A stretch of DNA of 64,000 bases. It comes from Progne subis subis (taxonomy: Eukaryota; Chordata; Aves; Passeriformes; Hirundinidae). The notes below the pieces were generated by a model. It did not search any database, was not told where the DNA came from, and worked only from the letters and a program-made list of their open reading frames with translations. Both the position numbers and the translations under genes were made by a program. This document shows positions 55,418-64,000 of the stretch, one piece after another. The stretch covers positions 682,001 through 746,000 of the forward strand of contig JAKJHU010000151.1 of assembly GCA_022316685.1 (NCBI GenBank), in the 5' to 3' direction. Position 1 is the stretch's first letter; the number at the start of each line of letters is the position of its first letter.

Positions 55418-55582
55418 TTTCTTCAGGGGAGGTTTAAATTGGATATTAGGGAAAAATTATTCATGGAAAGAGTTGTCAAGCAATGGAGGAAGATGCCCAG
55501 AGAAGTGGTGAACTCGTCATCCCTGGAAGTGTTAAAAAAAAGTGTGGATATGACACTTGACGACATCTTCTCCATCTTTTCC
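55418..55582 (+). mobile_element. CR1 3' fragment, plus orientation
   Basis: It reads TTCAGGGGAGGTTTAAATTGG, TATTAGGGAAAAATTATTC, AGTTGTCAAGCAATGGAGG and CATCCCTGGAAGTGTTAAAA. The last 3' bases are missing. Confidence 0.88.
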
Positions 55583-56402
55583 TATGTGACACCAACAAAT
55601 CCATGCAAAATGCGTGAGTTGGGAGGAATTTCAGCAGAATTGTGTCAGCTCAAGAACCCCGTGAACGGGTCAAAGTCATAAACCCCTAACCCAGCTCTCT
55701 TTGTCCTTTGCAGGTGTAATTGCAATAACAAAGGAATTATGAAGCTGATGAACAAACCCATCATCTTCTCCCTCAAGGGTAGATGACAACTGTGGTTGCA
55801 ACAAAGCCGTGTCCTGAAGGATGTTCAAGGAGCTGCTGCCGTGTTCCACATTTTCCAAACTCCAGCGCTGCCAGTAGTGGAAAGGGATTTGCATTGGTTT
55901 GATAGCTTGAGAAAATGAGGACATTAATGGTGAAGAATTCACCGCTTCTGACTCAGTCCCAGAGGATCTGCCTTGTGCACACACCCCTCTCTATAAATTC
56001 CTCAGTATTTCTCACCTTGTAGTGGAAATTCCAGCTGTGCTCACATTTAAGAAATGCTTTTCCTCTGAACTTGCAAAAGGATGGGGAAAAAAAACCCCAA
56101 AAAACCACCACAACAGAAGACTGATCCCCACAGTCCCATCCCTGAAAAACCCAAGCAGCTTTGGAGTGAGGACATCTGCTGTGCAGGATAAACCATAAAA
56201 ACAGTGCTGGGATTTGCAAAGAATGTTGGGATTTTTCCACTGAACTGATCAGGGCTTCGTATTTGGTTTAATATTCCGTTGAATAGCATATATTCTGAAA
56301 AAACACATTTATTGATTTATTAATAATTTGACTTCTTATTTTTCACCAGAAGGGAAAATGAGTTCAACAAGTGTTTGGGCAACACTTCAGCCTCAAGTTG
56401 GG
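55583..56402. other. unassigned sequence with an unsupported open frame
   Basis: A 102-codon minus-strand frame (55676-55984) reads smoothly but no acceptor and donor pair fits it. A textbook plus-strand acceptor at about 55713 has no coding frame downstream. No repeat family is recognised. Confidence 0.35.
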
Positions 56403-56404
56403 AT

Positions 56405-56482
56405 TCTTGGGCTTGTCTATGCAGGGCCAGGACCTGGACTTCATGATCCTTTTGGGTCCCTTCCAACTATGATTCCACGAAA
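56405..56482 (+). mobile_element. CR1 3' tail fragment, plus orientation
   Basis: It reads GCAGGGCCAGGACCTGGACTT, CATGATCCTTTTGGGTCCC and TTCCAACTATGATTCCACG. Same type as the copy at 29.1 kb. Confidence 0.83.
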
Positions 56483-56639
56483 TCCTGTTTGCACAAGTTG
56501 ATCACCAAATACTTTTAGGCCTCTAAAGAGAGAAAAATACATTAAATGAGGAGTTATAGATAAAGCAGGAAAGTATTTACTCCTTGAGGGACTTGGTTCC
56601 TCAAAATCCTATCCAGATATCTGAACTCCTGTGGTTCAA

Positions 56640-56880
56640 GATTATGGAATCATGGTTTGGGTTTGAATGGACCTTCAAGGTCAGCTCATTCCACCCCCCT
56701 GCCATGGGCAGGGACACCTTCACTATCCCAGGTTGCTCCAAGTCCCATCCAACCTGGCCTTGGATGCTTCTCTGGACAACCTGTGCCAGGGTCCTCACCA
56801 CCCTGAGGGAAGAATTCCTCTCTCTTCTCCAATCTAAACCTGTTTCCTTTCAGTTTAAAGCCATCAGGGATTTATATAAC
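56640..56880 (-). mobile_element. CR1 3' region, minus orientation
   Basis: It reads TTATGGAATCATGGTTTGGG, TGCCATGGGCAGGGACACC, CACTATCCCAGGTTGCTCC and CTGTGCCAGGGTCCTCACC. A segment around GGGGCAGCCACAGC is deleted. Confidence 0.93.
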
Positions 56881-57855
56881 TCGACAGCGCCTGATCCTTC
56901 TCAGGTCTTGAACTACTTCAGGGTCTTTACATCCATAGTTCTGCTGACAGTCTCAGAGAAGGGTTTTGGGGGAATGTTATTTCAGGGTGCTGGGAACACT
57001 CTCTTTTATCCAATGTCTTTTGATTCCCAGTGGAAAGCTGCTTAATAAAAATGTGGCAGGAGTCTGTCGAGTCACTTTGCACCTTTATGTGAAGATCGAT
57101 GTCGGATGGATCAGTGACGCAACGCAAGAAGGATGAGAGAAAAAAAGAGAACAGATTAAAAAAAAGAAAAGGGAAAAAGAAGAGACAGAAGTGATGAATC
57201 TCTAACGAATTCCCCCAAGCTCCAGGCAGTCAATAGTTTGACATGAGCTGTGCCAAGGGCAGGCTCGTATTTTCAGACAGGATATTAAGACATGCAAGGA
57301 GGGAAAAGAGAAGCGTAAGTGAGTTCTGAAGATCCCATTGGGTGACGGGGAAGCCCCAAACACATTTTTGCCTCTCCTTCCCCTTTCCCTTTGTCTCCCA
57401 GATCAGATTAACCCCTTCCTCATTAACACCTGGAACATTTGGGTGTGCTTTGCATTTGCTGCCAGACAAGAAATAAATCTGTCATCCAAACTCAGGAGAA
57501 AAGGGCCAAGGAAGACACACAGCTGCAAAATTAATTTGCACAAGAGTCTGAGCAGCAAGAAAAGTTGCCTTGGGGCTGCTCATTAGCCAGGCTGATGACA
57601 AAGGGAAAATAAAAAGAAGGTGAGTTTTAAGGCATCTTTCCAGCCAAGGCACTCAAACATCCATTTCCATCTGCCCAGGATGAGCAACTTTGCATGAATT
57701 AGGCTCATGTGCAACATATGTCTCTTTATTTCCACCTTCTTTGAAGAAAAGTTGGTGTTTTAGAGGTTCAGAAAGTTCAGTGCTGGGAACAAAAAAGCAA
57801 TAAGCTCAAAAAAAACCCCTCAAAAAGCCTCCCAGAACAAAATAAAAATAAAACA
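56881..57855. other. unassigned unique sequence
   Basis: No gene or repeat family is recognised. Confidence 0.4.
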
Positions 57856-57857
57856 AC

Positions 57858-58030
57858 CCCCCTGCCCAATCACTCTCATTAAAGAATTTGCATAATTTGC
57901 CTCCACTTTCACTATTTCTACTGGCAGTACAACTGTTTCAGCAAGGCAAGAGATAATTAATTACCGATATTCACTTCAACTGAGTTTAAATAACAATTGG
58001 AAACGCGTCAATTATCAGCAGACATCAGGG
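57858..58030. promoter_or_regulatory. possible conserved noncoding block
   Basis: Short repeat-free block with GAATTTGCATAATTTGCC (octamer-like), GATAATTAATTACCG, ACAATTGGAAACGCG and CAATTATCAGC. It resembles an enhancer core by motif density only. Confidence 0.28.
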
Positions 58031-58642
58031 ATATAAACCAGAAACCAAGGGCTGGTAAACCAGGTCAGTGAGTCCTGGGTGTGTGGCCCAAAGGCAGGAA
58101 CAGCTGTTTCCAAGCTATAACAGACAATGTTCGTCTGCTCCTTTCCTGGAGATTTCTCTTCCTGGCTGGCATTTGGCTCAGGGGCTGCCAATGACTATTA
58201 GGAGGCAGCTTTGAGGCATCATCATCACTCCACTGGAAGTTAAATAGAGCACAAAGGAGCTCTTCGCAGTTTATTTCTTCACCCCGAACTTCTGAAGATA
58301 GGGCACACACGTGGACCTTCTGCGAAGTAACAGCTTTTTTTTGTGATGGAATGGAGGAATCCACACAGGAAAGTGTCCTGGAATGAAAGAACTCACACAG
58401 AAAACTGTCCTGACCACCTGCATTGGGATAAAAATAGAAAGGAAGGTGATGGCAAAGGCCTGGACATGAAGAGTCCCTGGGGAGTTGAGATCTGATCCCT
58501 TACAAGTTTAAATGGGAGTTTTATGGCATGAGGAGGAATGAGCAGAGGAAAGCAGGGGTTTCCTGGAAAAATCCACAGGTAATATTTAGATTCTGCATTT
58601 TATTGCCTTATCTTCGCAGAAACTTCTCTAATTAGCTTTGGT
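58031..58642. other. unassigned unique sequence
   Basis: A 99-codon minus-strand frame at 58065-58364 has no other support. No repeat family is recognised. Confidence 0.4.
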
Positions 58643-58644
58643 TT

Positions 58645-58970
58645 TGGGACAATCACGGAATGGTTTGGGTTGGAAAAGACCTTAAAGATCATCTTGTTCC
58701 AACTCCCTACCATGGGCAGGGACACCTTCAGCTGTCCCATCTTGCTCCAAGCCCCATCCAGCCTGGCCTTGGACATTTCCAGGGTTGCCACAGCCTCTCT
58801 GGGCAGCCTGTGCCAGGGCCTCACCATCCCAAATTTCTTCCTGATATCCAGTCTAAATCCACACTCTTGTCAGTTCGAAGCCATTCCCCCCCGTCCTGTC
58901 AATCCACACTCCAGTAAATGGTCTCTTCTCATCCTTCCTGTCAGCTCCCTTCGGGTACCAGAAAGTGTTT
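58645..58970 (-). mobile_element. CR1 3' region, minus orientation
   Basis: It reads CAATCACGGAATGGTTTGGG, GCTCCAAGCCCCATCCAGCC, GCCAGGGCCTCACCATCCC, TTCTTCCTGATATCCAGTC and AAGCCATTCCCCCCCGTCC, continuing to CTTCGGGTACCAGAAAG. Confidence 0.94.
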
Positions 58971-59278
58971 GGATAAGTTGAGACTCATTTCTTGGTTCTG
59001 AATATAAAAGTTTGCATTCAGATGGATTGACTCGACTCATCTTGGTCCAGTTTCCCCAAAAAATCCCAATCTTTCTGCAGAATCCCTCTGCCCTACTCAG
59101 AGGCAATCATCACCTTTCAGAAATGCTGCCCACAGTGATTTTATTCTTCTTCCCAAATCACTGATGACGATGTTGAAAACATGCAGAACCTGTGTCAGCA
59201 ATGATTTTCCATTGGCAAGTTCTTCCTGAGACCTGTCATTTGACCACATTTTAATTGATTTGATATTTATATTTCTCT

Positions 59279-59294
59279 CTTTTTTTTTTTTTTC
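59279..59294 (+). repeat. T homopolymer, about 16 bases
   Basis: A short T-run in unassigned AT-rich sequence. Confidence 0.9.
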
Positions 59295-59496
59295 CCATTT
59301 TAATATGACTGTTAGAAATTAATCAAACCTGTTAGAAAAATCTCACACTGAGGCTGTTCCCAGTACCACCAATCTTTTACCTCCTCAGAAACAAAATCAG
59401 GCTGGCTTGATAAGGCTCCCTTCTATAATCACCTTGACTGACATTAATTGTGTTCTGACCCTCTGGTTCTTTATTGATTACATAATTTATCTTTTC

Positions 59497-59520
59497 TTTT
59501 TTTTTTTTTTTTTTTTTTTT
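59497..59520 (+). repeat. T homopolymer, 24 bases
   Basis: 24 T following CTTTTC. Confidence 0.95.
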
Positions 59521-59561
59521 CCCCTATTATTTTGTGCAGAATTGATGCTCAGGCTTAGAAA

Positions 59562-59637
59562 CTGATAATTGCCATCAGTAGCTGATAATTGCCATCAGCA
59601 GCTGCTAATTGCCATCATCAGCTGATTATTGCCATCT
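59562..59637 (+). repeat. 20-bp minisatellite, 3.8 copies
   Basis: Units of the form CTGATAATTGCCATCAGCAG repeat at 20-base spacing, with one to three changes each. Every unit keeps a TAATTG or TTATTG core. Confidence 0.95.
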
Positions 59638-59732
59638 CATTTCTCCTGTCCCACAACAGCAGTTTGAGGCTTTCATGGATCTCCTTGCCTGAACTGTGGC
59701 ACTCTGATGAGTTTTATTTAGATATTTAATAG

Positions 59733-59798
59733 GTTATGGAACTAAATGGTCTTTAAGGTCCTTCCCAACCCAAGTCATCCCATATTCCCATGATTCAG
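59733..59798 (+). mobile_element. CR1 3' tail remnant, plus orientation
   Basis: GGAACTAAATGGTCTTTAAGG, TCCTTCCCAACCCAAGTC and ATTCCCATGATTC. Only the last 65 bases remain. Confidence 0.75.
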
Positions 59799-60124
59799 CA
59801 ACTGAATGGGCACTGAGAGGTGAGGCCCTTTCTCTGCTCCCTGTCTCCATGAGGAATGTGCTCTTGGAAAGCCAAATCCTGAGTGAAGAGCAGGGAGTGC
59901 TGAGCTCCTGCCTAGAAGTTCCCCCTCATTCCATGAAAGGTGATATTTAGCTGTCTCAAGTTTTTTGTTTTTGTTATATGCAAGAAAAGATCTTCCTTTG
60001 GTCTTCCCTGCCCAATTCTCCCAGGATAAAGCTGGGATGTTTGTGTTTGACTGTCCTGAGCTGGTGGGAGTTCACAAAACCCTGTTTGTAGGCACTCTCG
60101 GAGGTGACTGCAGCTGTGTTTTGC

Positions 60125-60192
60125 CCAGTGGAGGATGGATGAGAATTTTTGGTGACCTTTAAGATCCTTTCCAAGCCAATCCATGTTTCTCT
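60125..60192 (+). mobile_element. CR1 3' tail remnant, plus orientation
   Basis: GGTGACCTTTAAGATCCTTT, CCAAGCCAATCCATGTTTC. Diverged tail only. Confidence 0.65.
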
Positions 60193-60698
60193 GCTAAACT
60201 GCTGCAGTTTAACATCAGTGGAGTGCAGCAGGATGTGAGAGAGCTCAGATCAGCTGCTGGAATTTCTGCAGGGGCTTGTTAACAGCACAGCTGGCCCGTG
60301 ACAGTGAAAGGGCCACCCCAGGACAAGCCCAATGAATTATCTCCTGTTTAATTCAACAGGAGAGATTTTTTTATCTCCTGGGGCACTGGAGATGAGGTTT
60401 GATGTCAGGAGCAGCAGAACCCTGTAACAGGGAGCTGTCCAGGGATCAGTAATTCCAGAAATCGGCAGTCCCAAGTGCCATAAGCAGCTTGGTAGGGGGG
60501 TTATTCAAAGTTGTTTTATTTGGATTTGTACATTTAACCACTCACTCAGTTCTTTACAAAGCATCCCTCGTGGCTGGCTGCATTTCCAGACCTCTTTCCC
60601 AGGGAAATGGAACACGTGGGATTCACCTCAGGAGGTGTTTGTCTCATCCCTTGGAATTGTTCATCCTCCTCACTGACATGGAACAGGCAATGGAATTT
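60193..60698. other. unassigned unique sequence
   Basis: No gene. A short ATCTCCTGTT/AACAGGAGA inverted repeat lies at 60339-60365. Confidence 0.4.
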
Positions 60699-60699
60699 T

Positions 60700-60862
60700 T
60701 TGGCCAGAGAAGCTGTGGCTGCACCAACCCTGGAAGTGTTCAAGGACAGGCTGGACTGGAACAACCTGGGATAGTGGAAGGTGTCCCTGCCTATGGCAGA
60801 GGGGTGAAATGAGATGATTTTTTATGTCCTTTCCAACCTAAACCATTCTGGGATTTTGTGAA
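60700..60862 (+). mobile_element. CR1 3' tail, plus orientation
   Basis: It reads GCCAGAGAAGCTGTGGCTGC, GTGTTCAAGGACAGGCTGG, AACCTGGGATAGTGGAAGG and CCTTTCCAACCTAAACCATTC. Confidence 0.92.
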
Positions 60863-61343
60863 AAGGAGATTGGAGACTTTAATGTGTGAGCTGCCTGGTG
60901 AAACGCCTGTCTGAGGGAGACAGGTTTGCACTGCAGGGAGGCAGAGCAGGTGGGATGGAGGTGGAGGGAGTACAGAAAGAAAGGAAGAGCTGGCAGGACA
61001 GAAAAAGTCACAGGGAGATAGATTTGGGTGAATTTTGGATCATACTGGACTGGAGGAATTGTGGAATGACCTTGGAGTACTAAAAACCTGAGCTCTGGCA
61101 CCCGAGCTGTAGCTCTGGGGGTTTGGGAGGATGGGCAGTGAGCCTCGTTACACCATTAACAACTTGCCCACCTCCCCTCTGGATCCTCATCCCTGATTTT
61201 CCACAGTCATTAACACCAGTTCACTTCCAGCATCTCCTTTTGGGTGCAGGATCTGATTTCCCTACAAGTCTTTTCCAGGTGCAGTGCGCTCTTCCGGCAG
61301 CTGATTTTTCCAGGGAGTGAAACTCCCCTTATTTCCCCGTGGT

Positions 61344-61344
<1 letters not shown>
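60863..61344. other. unassigned unique sequence
   Basis: No gene or repeat family is recognised. Confidence 0.4.

Positions 61345-61396
<52 letters not shown>
61345..61396 (+). repeat. T homopolymer, 52 bases, followed by GGTTT units
   Basis: 52 uninterrupted T. From 61397 to about 61455 it is followed by GTTTGTTGGTTTGGTTT-type low complexity. Confidence 0.97.
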
Positions 61397-61397
<1 letters not shown>

Positions 61398-61455
61398 TGG
61401 TGGATTTTGTTTGTTGGTTTGGTTTGGTTTGGTTTTTGTTTTTGTTTTTTTTTCT

Positions 61456-61956
61456 TTTCCAGCAGTGCATGCTGTTCAAACTGAGATTGCTTGTTAGGAA
61501 TGGTCTCAAGAGGGAGTGAAGATGGGGATGCTCCCTCCCTCCCCTCTGCTGCATCCATCACGCCCAAATCCGTGCACTAACACCCTGTGCTGGCTCTTTG
61601 CACACCTGCAGCATGCCCAGGCGTGGATAAATCCCTGTTTTCTGAACAAACTCACCATTTTCTGTTACACCAGTGTGCTGCTTACAGCAGAAATGGAGAT
61701 ATCAGAGCCCTCTGCCTCCCCCTCACAGCCTGGGAAAATTCCATCCTGGCTCCCTGCACTCTCACACACACACATTCTGTGCTGACAGCAAGCTCAGAAA
61801 TTCTTACATGCTGAAATATCCCTGTTTCCTCAGAATAGCCACACTTTTCCCTTGAACCAACTCACTCTGGGCTTGCACACCACTAATAGAGGTCTCTGGG
61901 CACTCTGTTTTCTATGGATGAGTGTGAATCATCATATTTAATATAAAATTAATTAT
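61456..61956. other. unassigned unique sequence
   Basis: No gene or repeat family is recognised. Confidence 0.4.
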
Positions 61957-61957
61957 G

Positions 61958-62100
61958 AAATCATGGAATCACAGAACAGTTTGGCTTGGAAGGGACCTGA
62001 AAGTTCATTTTATTCCACCCTCCCTGCCAGGCACAGGGAACCTTCCACTAGACCACGATGCTCCAAGGCCTTGAACACTTTGAAGGATGGAGCATCCTAA
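61958..62100 (-). mobile_element. CR1 3' tail, minus orientation
   Basis: It reads AAATCATGGAATCACAGAAC, AGTTTGGCTTGGAAGGGACC, CTTCCACTAGACCACGATGC and CAAGGCCTTGAACACTTTG. Confidence 0.92.
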
Positions 62101-63503
62101 ATACCTAAAACAGACCCAAAATGTAATTTAAATATAGATACTATAAATACTTCACTAATTTTTGAAGGAGCATTAAGTATTTCCATAAACCTTGCCTGGT
62201 TTTAAGTTCAGCAGACAAAGAAAACACAGGCGGATGCCCCAGAATACACTCTCCAGGCATCTGCACACAACAGTTCCTGTGTGGGTGGATATGTGAGGAA
62301 AAAATCAGTTTTCTGGAGGTTTCCTGTCGTGCCTGTCACCCCCTCATCTTAATTAAACACGAAAAATCTGTGCTCCACATCCATCCATCAGCCTAAAGAC
62401 ACAGTCATCAAGCTGGCACTCCTCACACCTCCACCCTGTGGGTCAGGAGGGGCTGGAGGGATAATTTGCCCTGCGGTGACATCCTGATTTGGGCACACGT
62501 GGTCTCCCTGCATCCAGCTGAACAATATTCCCTGCTCCTCTCCGCATCTTTGCGATTTCCTTTATTTTGGGACTTACATTTTCTCCTTTCTGTGTTTCTT
62601 AAACTGGCTGGGGTTTTTTTGGTTTGTTTGTTTGTTTGTTTGTTAGTTAACTCTTTCACATTTCAGGCCCAGACACGGTCTGTTGTCTTCTGACTCCTCC
62701 TGGTTCCCTGCATCCCAAACACATGGCAATGCCAAGGATGTCAGGAATTCTGGAAAGGTTGGACAACCGCGCTGTTCCCATCAATTTTCTCGCTTCTGAG
62801 GCTCAGAAAGCAGCACCAACAAGAGACCTTTTCAAGCGCTGCTGTAAGGAAAACCTGCAGAGCTTCCAAAGCAGGGGAGGGACGGGGCAGCGAGGGAGAA
62901 GAAGGGTCATTCAGGGATGACGCGCTGTGATCCAGGAGAGATGAACACCTCTCCTGCCTGGGTATTGATTTCTGTGCTCGCGCTCAAATCCGGACTTGTT
63001 TGGAGGAGCTCTGGGGGCAGCCTGGAGTTCTCCACTCCCCCAAGCCCTGGGCTGTGGTGAACGTGACCATGGCTGTGTGGGGAGAGCTCAGACGCCCCTC
63101 TTTTGGTGGAATTGGTTCTCTACAGGCAGGTAAAAATAGCCAGGGCTCCTTGTCTGCCTTGGGGATGAGTGAGACGTCGCTCCCTCCGCAGGTCAGTCCC
63201 TCCTCACCTGGGATATAAAATGGCTTTTCCCATCTGCTGATTTGCTGGACCTCATCCCCCCAAAATCAGAGGCCAGGTGTGTGTGAAGGCACAAGGTGAC
63301 GCTTTATCAGTGCAGAGTGTGAGGCTTTTGTCCCTGAATTCCAGCTTGTTAGGAAGGAATGAGCCTTTCAAGGGGTGGCAAGTCAATAACAGATCAAAAG
63401 TGTGTGAGTCATCACACTAAGAGATAAAAGCTCATTTAAAGCCTCCTTCTCATCTTCCAGGGGAGGATGGGACGGGACTGGGCTGACCACTGGCCAAGTG
63501 TCT
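62101..63503. other. unassigned unique sequence
   Basis: No gene or family repeat is recognised. (TTTG)n lies at 62622-62643. Confidence 0.4.
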
Positions 63504-63504
63504 C

Positions 63505-63784
63505 CCGAGTAACAAGTGATGGGACAAAAGGAAACAGCCTCATGCTGCCCCAGGGGAGGTTTGGATTGGAAAATTAGGAAAATCTTCTTCCCCAGGAGGG
63601 TTGTCAGGCATTGGAACAGGCTGCCCAGGGAAGTGGCTGAATCACCATGCCTGGAGGGATTTAAAAGATGTGGAGATGTGACACTTGGGGACGTGACTGG
63701 GTGGTGGGCTTGGCTGTGCTGGGGGAACAGTTGGATTCGATGATCTTAGAGGGCTTTTCCAATGTAAATGTTGCTATGGTTTGG
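63505..63784 (+). mobile_element. CR1 3' region, plus orientation (first of two in tandem)
   Basis: It reads CCCGAGTAACAAGTGATGGG, GGAGGTTTGGATTGGAAAAT, GGGTTGTCAGGCATTGGAAC, GGCTGAATCACCATGCCTGG and TTGGATTCGATGATCTTAG, and ends TTTTCCAATGTAAATG. Confidence 0.93.
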
Positions 63785-63955
63785 AAAAAATTCTTCACCA
63801 AAATGATTGTCAAGCTCTGGAATAGGCTGCCCAGGGAAATGGATGAGTCACGACCCCGGAGGGATGTGTGGGTGTGACATGTGGGGACGTGGTTTTGCGG
63901 TGGCCTTTGCTGTGCTGGGTTAATTTGCTGGGTCCTTTCCTGACCTCCAAAACTG
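63785..63955 (+). mobile_element. CR1 3' region, plus orientation (second of two in tandem)
   Basis: Repeats the same region again: AAATTCTTCACCAAAATG, ATTGTCAAGCTCTGGAATAGG, TGCCCAGGGAAATGGATGAG and TGTGACATGTGGGGACGTGG, through GCTGTGCTGGGTTAA to CCTTTCCTGACCTCC. Confidence 0.88.
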
Positions 63956-64000
63956 GCTTGAGGTGATTTGACCTCCTGGCCACCTCCTCTGCTGCCAGAT

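Noticed and set aside
55690..55760. Textbook plus-strand splice acceptor (pyrimidine tract then TTTGCAG)
   Set aside because: Only a 23-codon frame follows and there is no donor. Probably a chance match.
56016..56069. Possible 54-base minus-strand mini-exon with a GTGAGA donor
   Set aside because: Its phase does not fit the neighbouring open frame or the exon at 53.0 kb, and such signals are frequent by chance.
1..64000. tRNA, rRNA or snoRNA genes
   Set aside because: I saw no cloverleaf with A and B boxes, no rRNA text and no paired C/D or H/ACA boxes, although small or diverged RNA genes could be missed by eye.

Overview
This window looks like a stretch of bird nuclear genome, probably a songbird or other neoavian. 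The main evidence is about 50 fragments of CR1-type LINEs. Their 3' ends carry the usual avian signature (GGTCCCTTCCAACCCAAACC followed by ATTCTATG-type octamers), and they occur on both strands. I see no bacterial, plasmid or phage features and no complete protein-coding gene. Almost all open frames are CR1 sequence, simple repeats or chance. All calls were made by eye without database searches, so CR1 boundaries are good to about 10-20 bases and subfamilies are not assigned.

Layout. 1-5 kb: unique DNA with CR1 pieces, including two end to end at 0.96-1.33 kb, and a possible regulatory block at 4.0-4.4 kb. 5.5-7.2 kb: two CR1 copies, each broken by a copy of the same LTR of about 430-450 bp; the two LTRs point in opposite directions. 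7.6-25 kb: CR1 pieces, a GAAGAG purine array, and a CR1 fold-back region at 20.2-20.6 kb with two perfect hairpins (31-bp and 20-bp arms). 25.3 and 46.5 kb: two copies of a second LTR family (about 350 bp, same direction), each with its own 6-bp flanking repeat. 28.9-42 kb: long pure arrays (GAAAA, CATCC, TTTTC), a third LTR (682 bp, minus strand, 6-bp target duplication) inside older LTR-like DNA, and AT-rich unique blocks. 47.6-48.3 kb: the strongest candidate for conserved noncoding DNA. 53.0-53.2 kb: one candidate internal coding exon on the minus strand with matching splice signals. 54-64 kb: more CR1 pieces, a 20-bp minisatellite and two CR1 copies in tandem at the right end.

The window is best read as intergenic DNA, or as intron of a large minus-strand gene if the candidate exon is real. 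The LTR insertions can be partly ordered. Two LTRs landed in existing CR1 copies. The 682-bp LTR landed in older LTR-like sequence and keeps its target duplication. I found no new multi-gene system. The most interesting content is structural: nested and inverted repeats, hairpins, one possible exon and possible enhancers.
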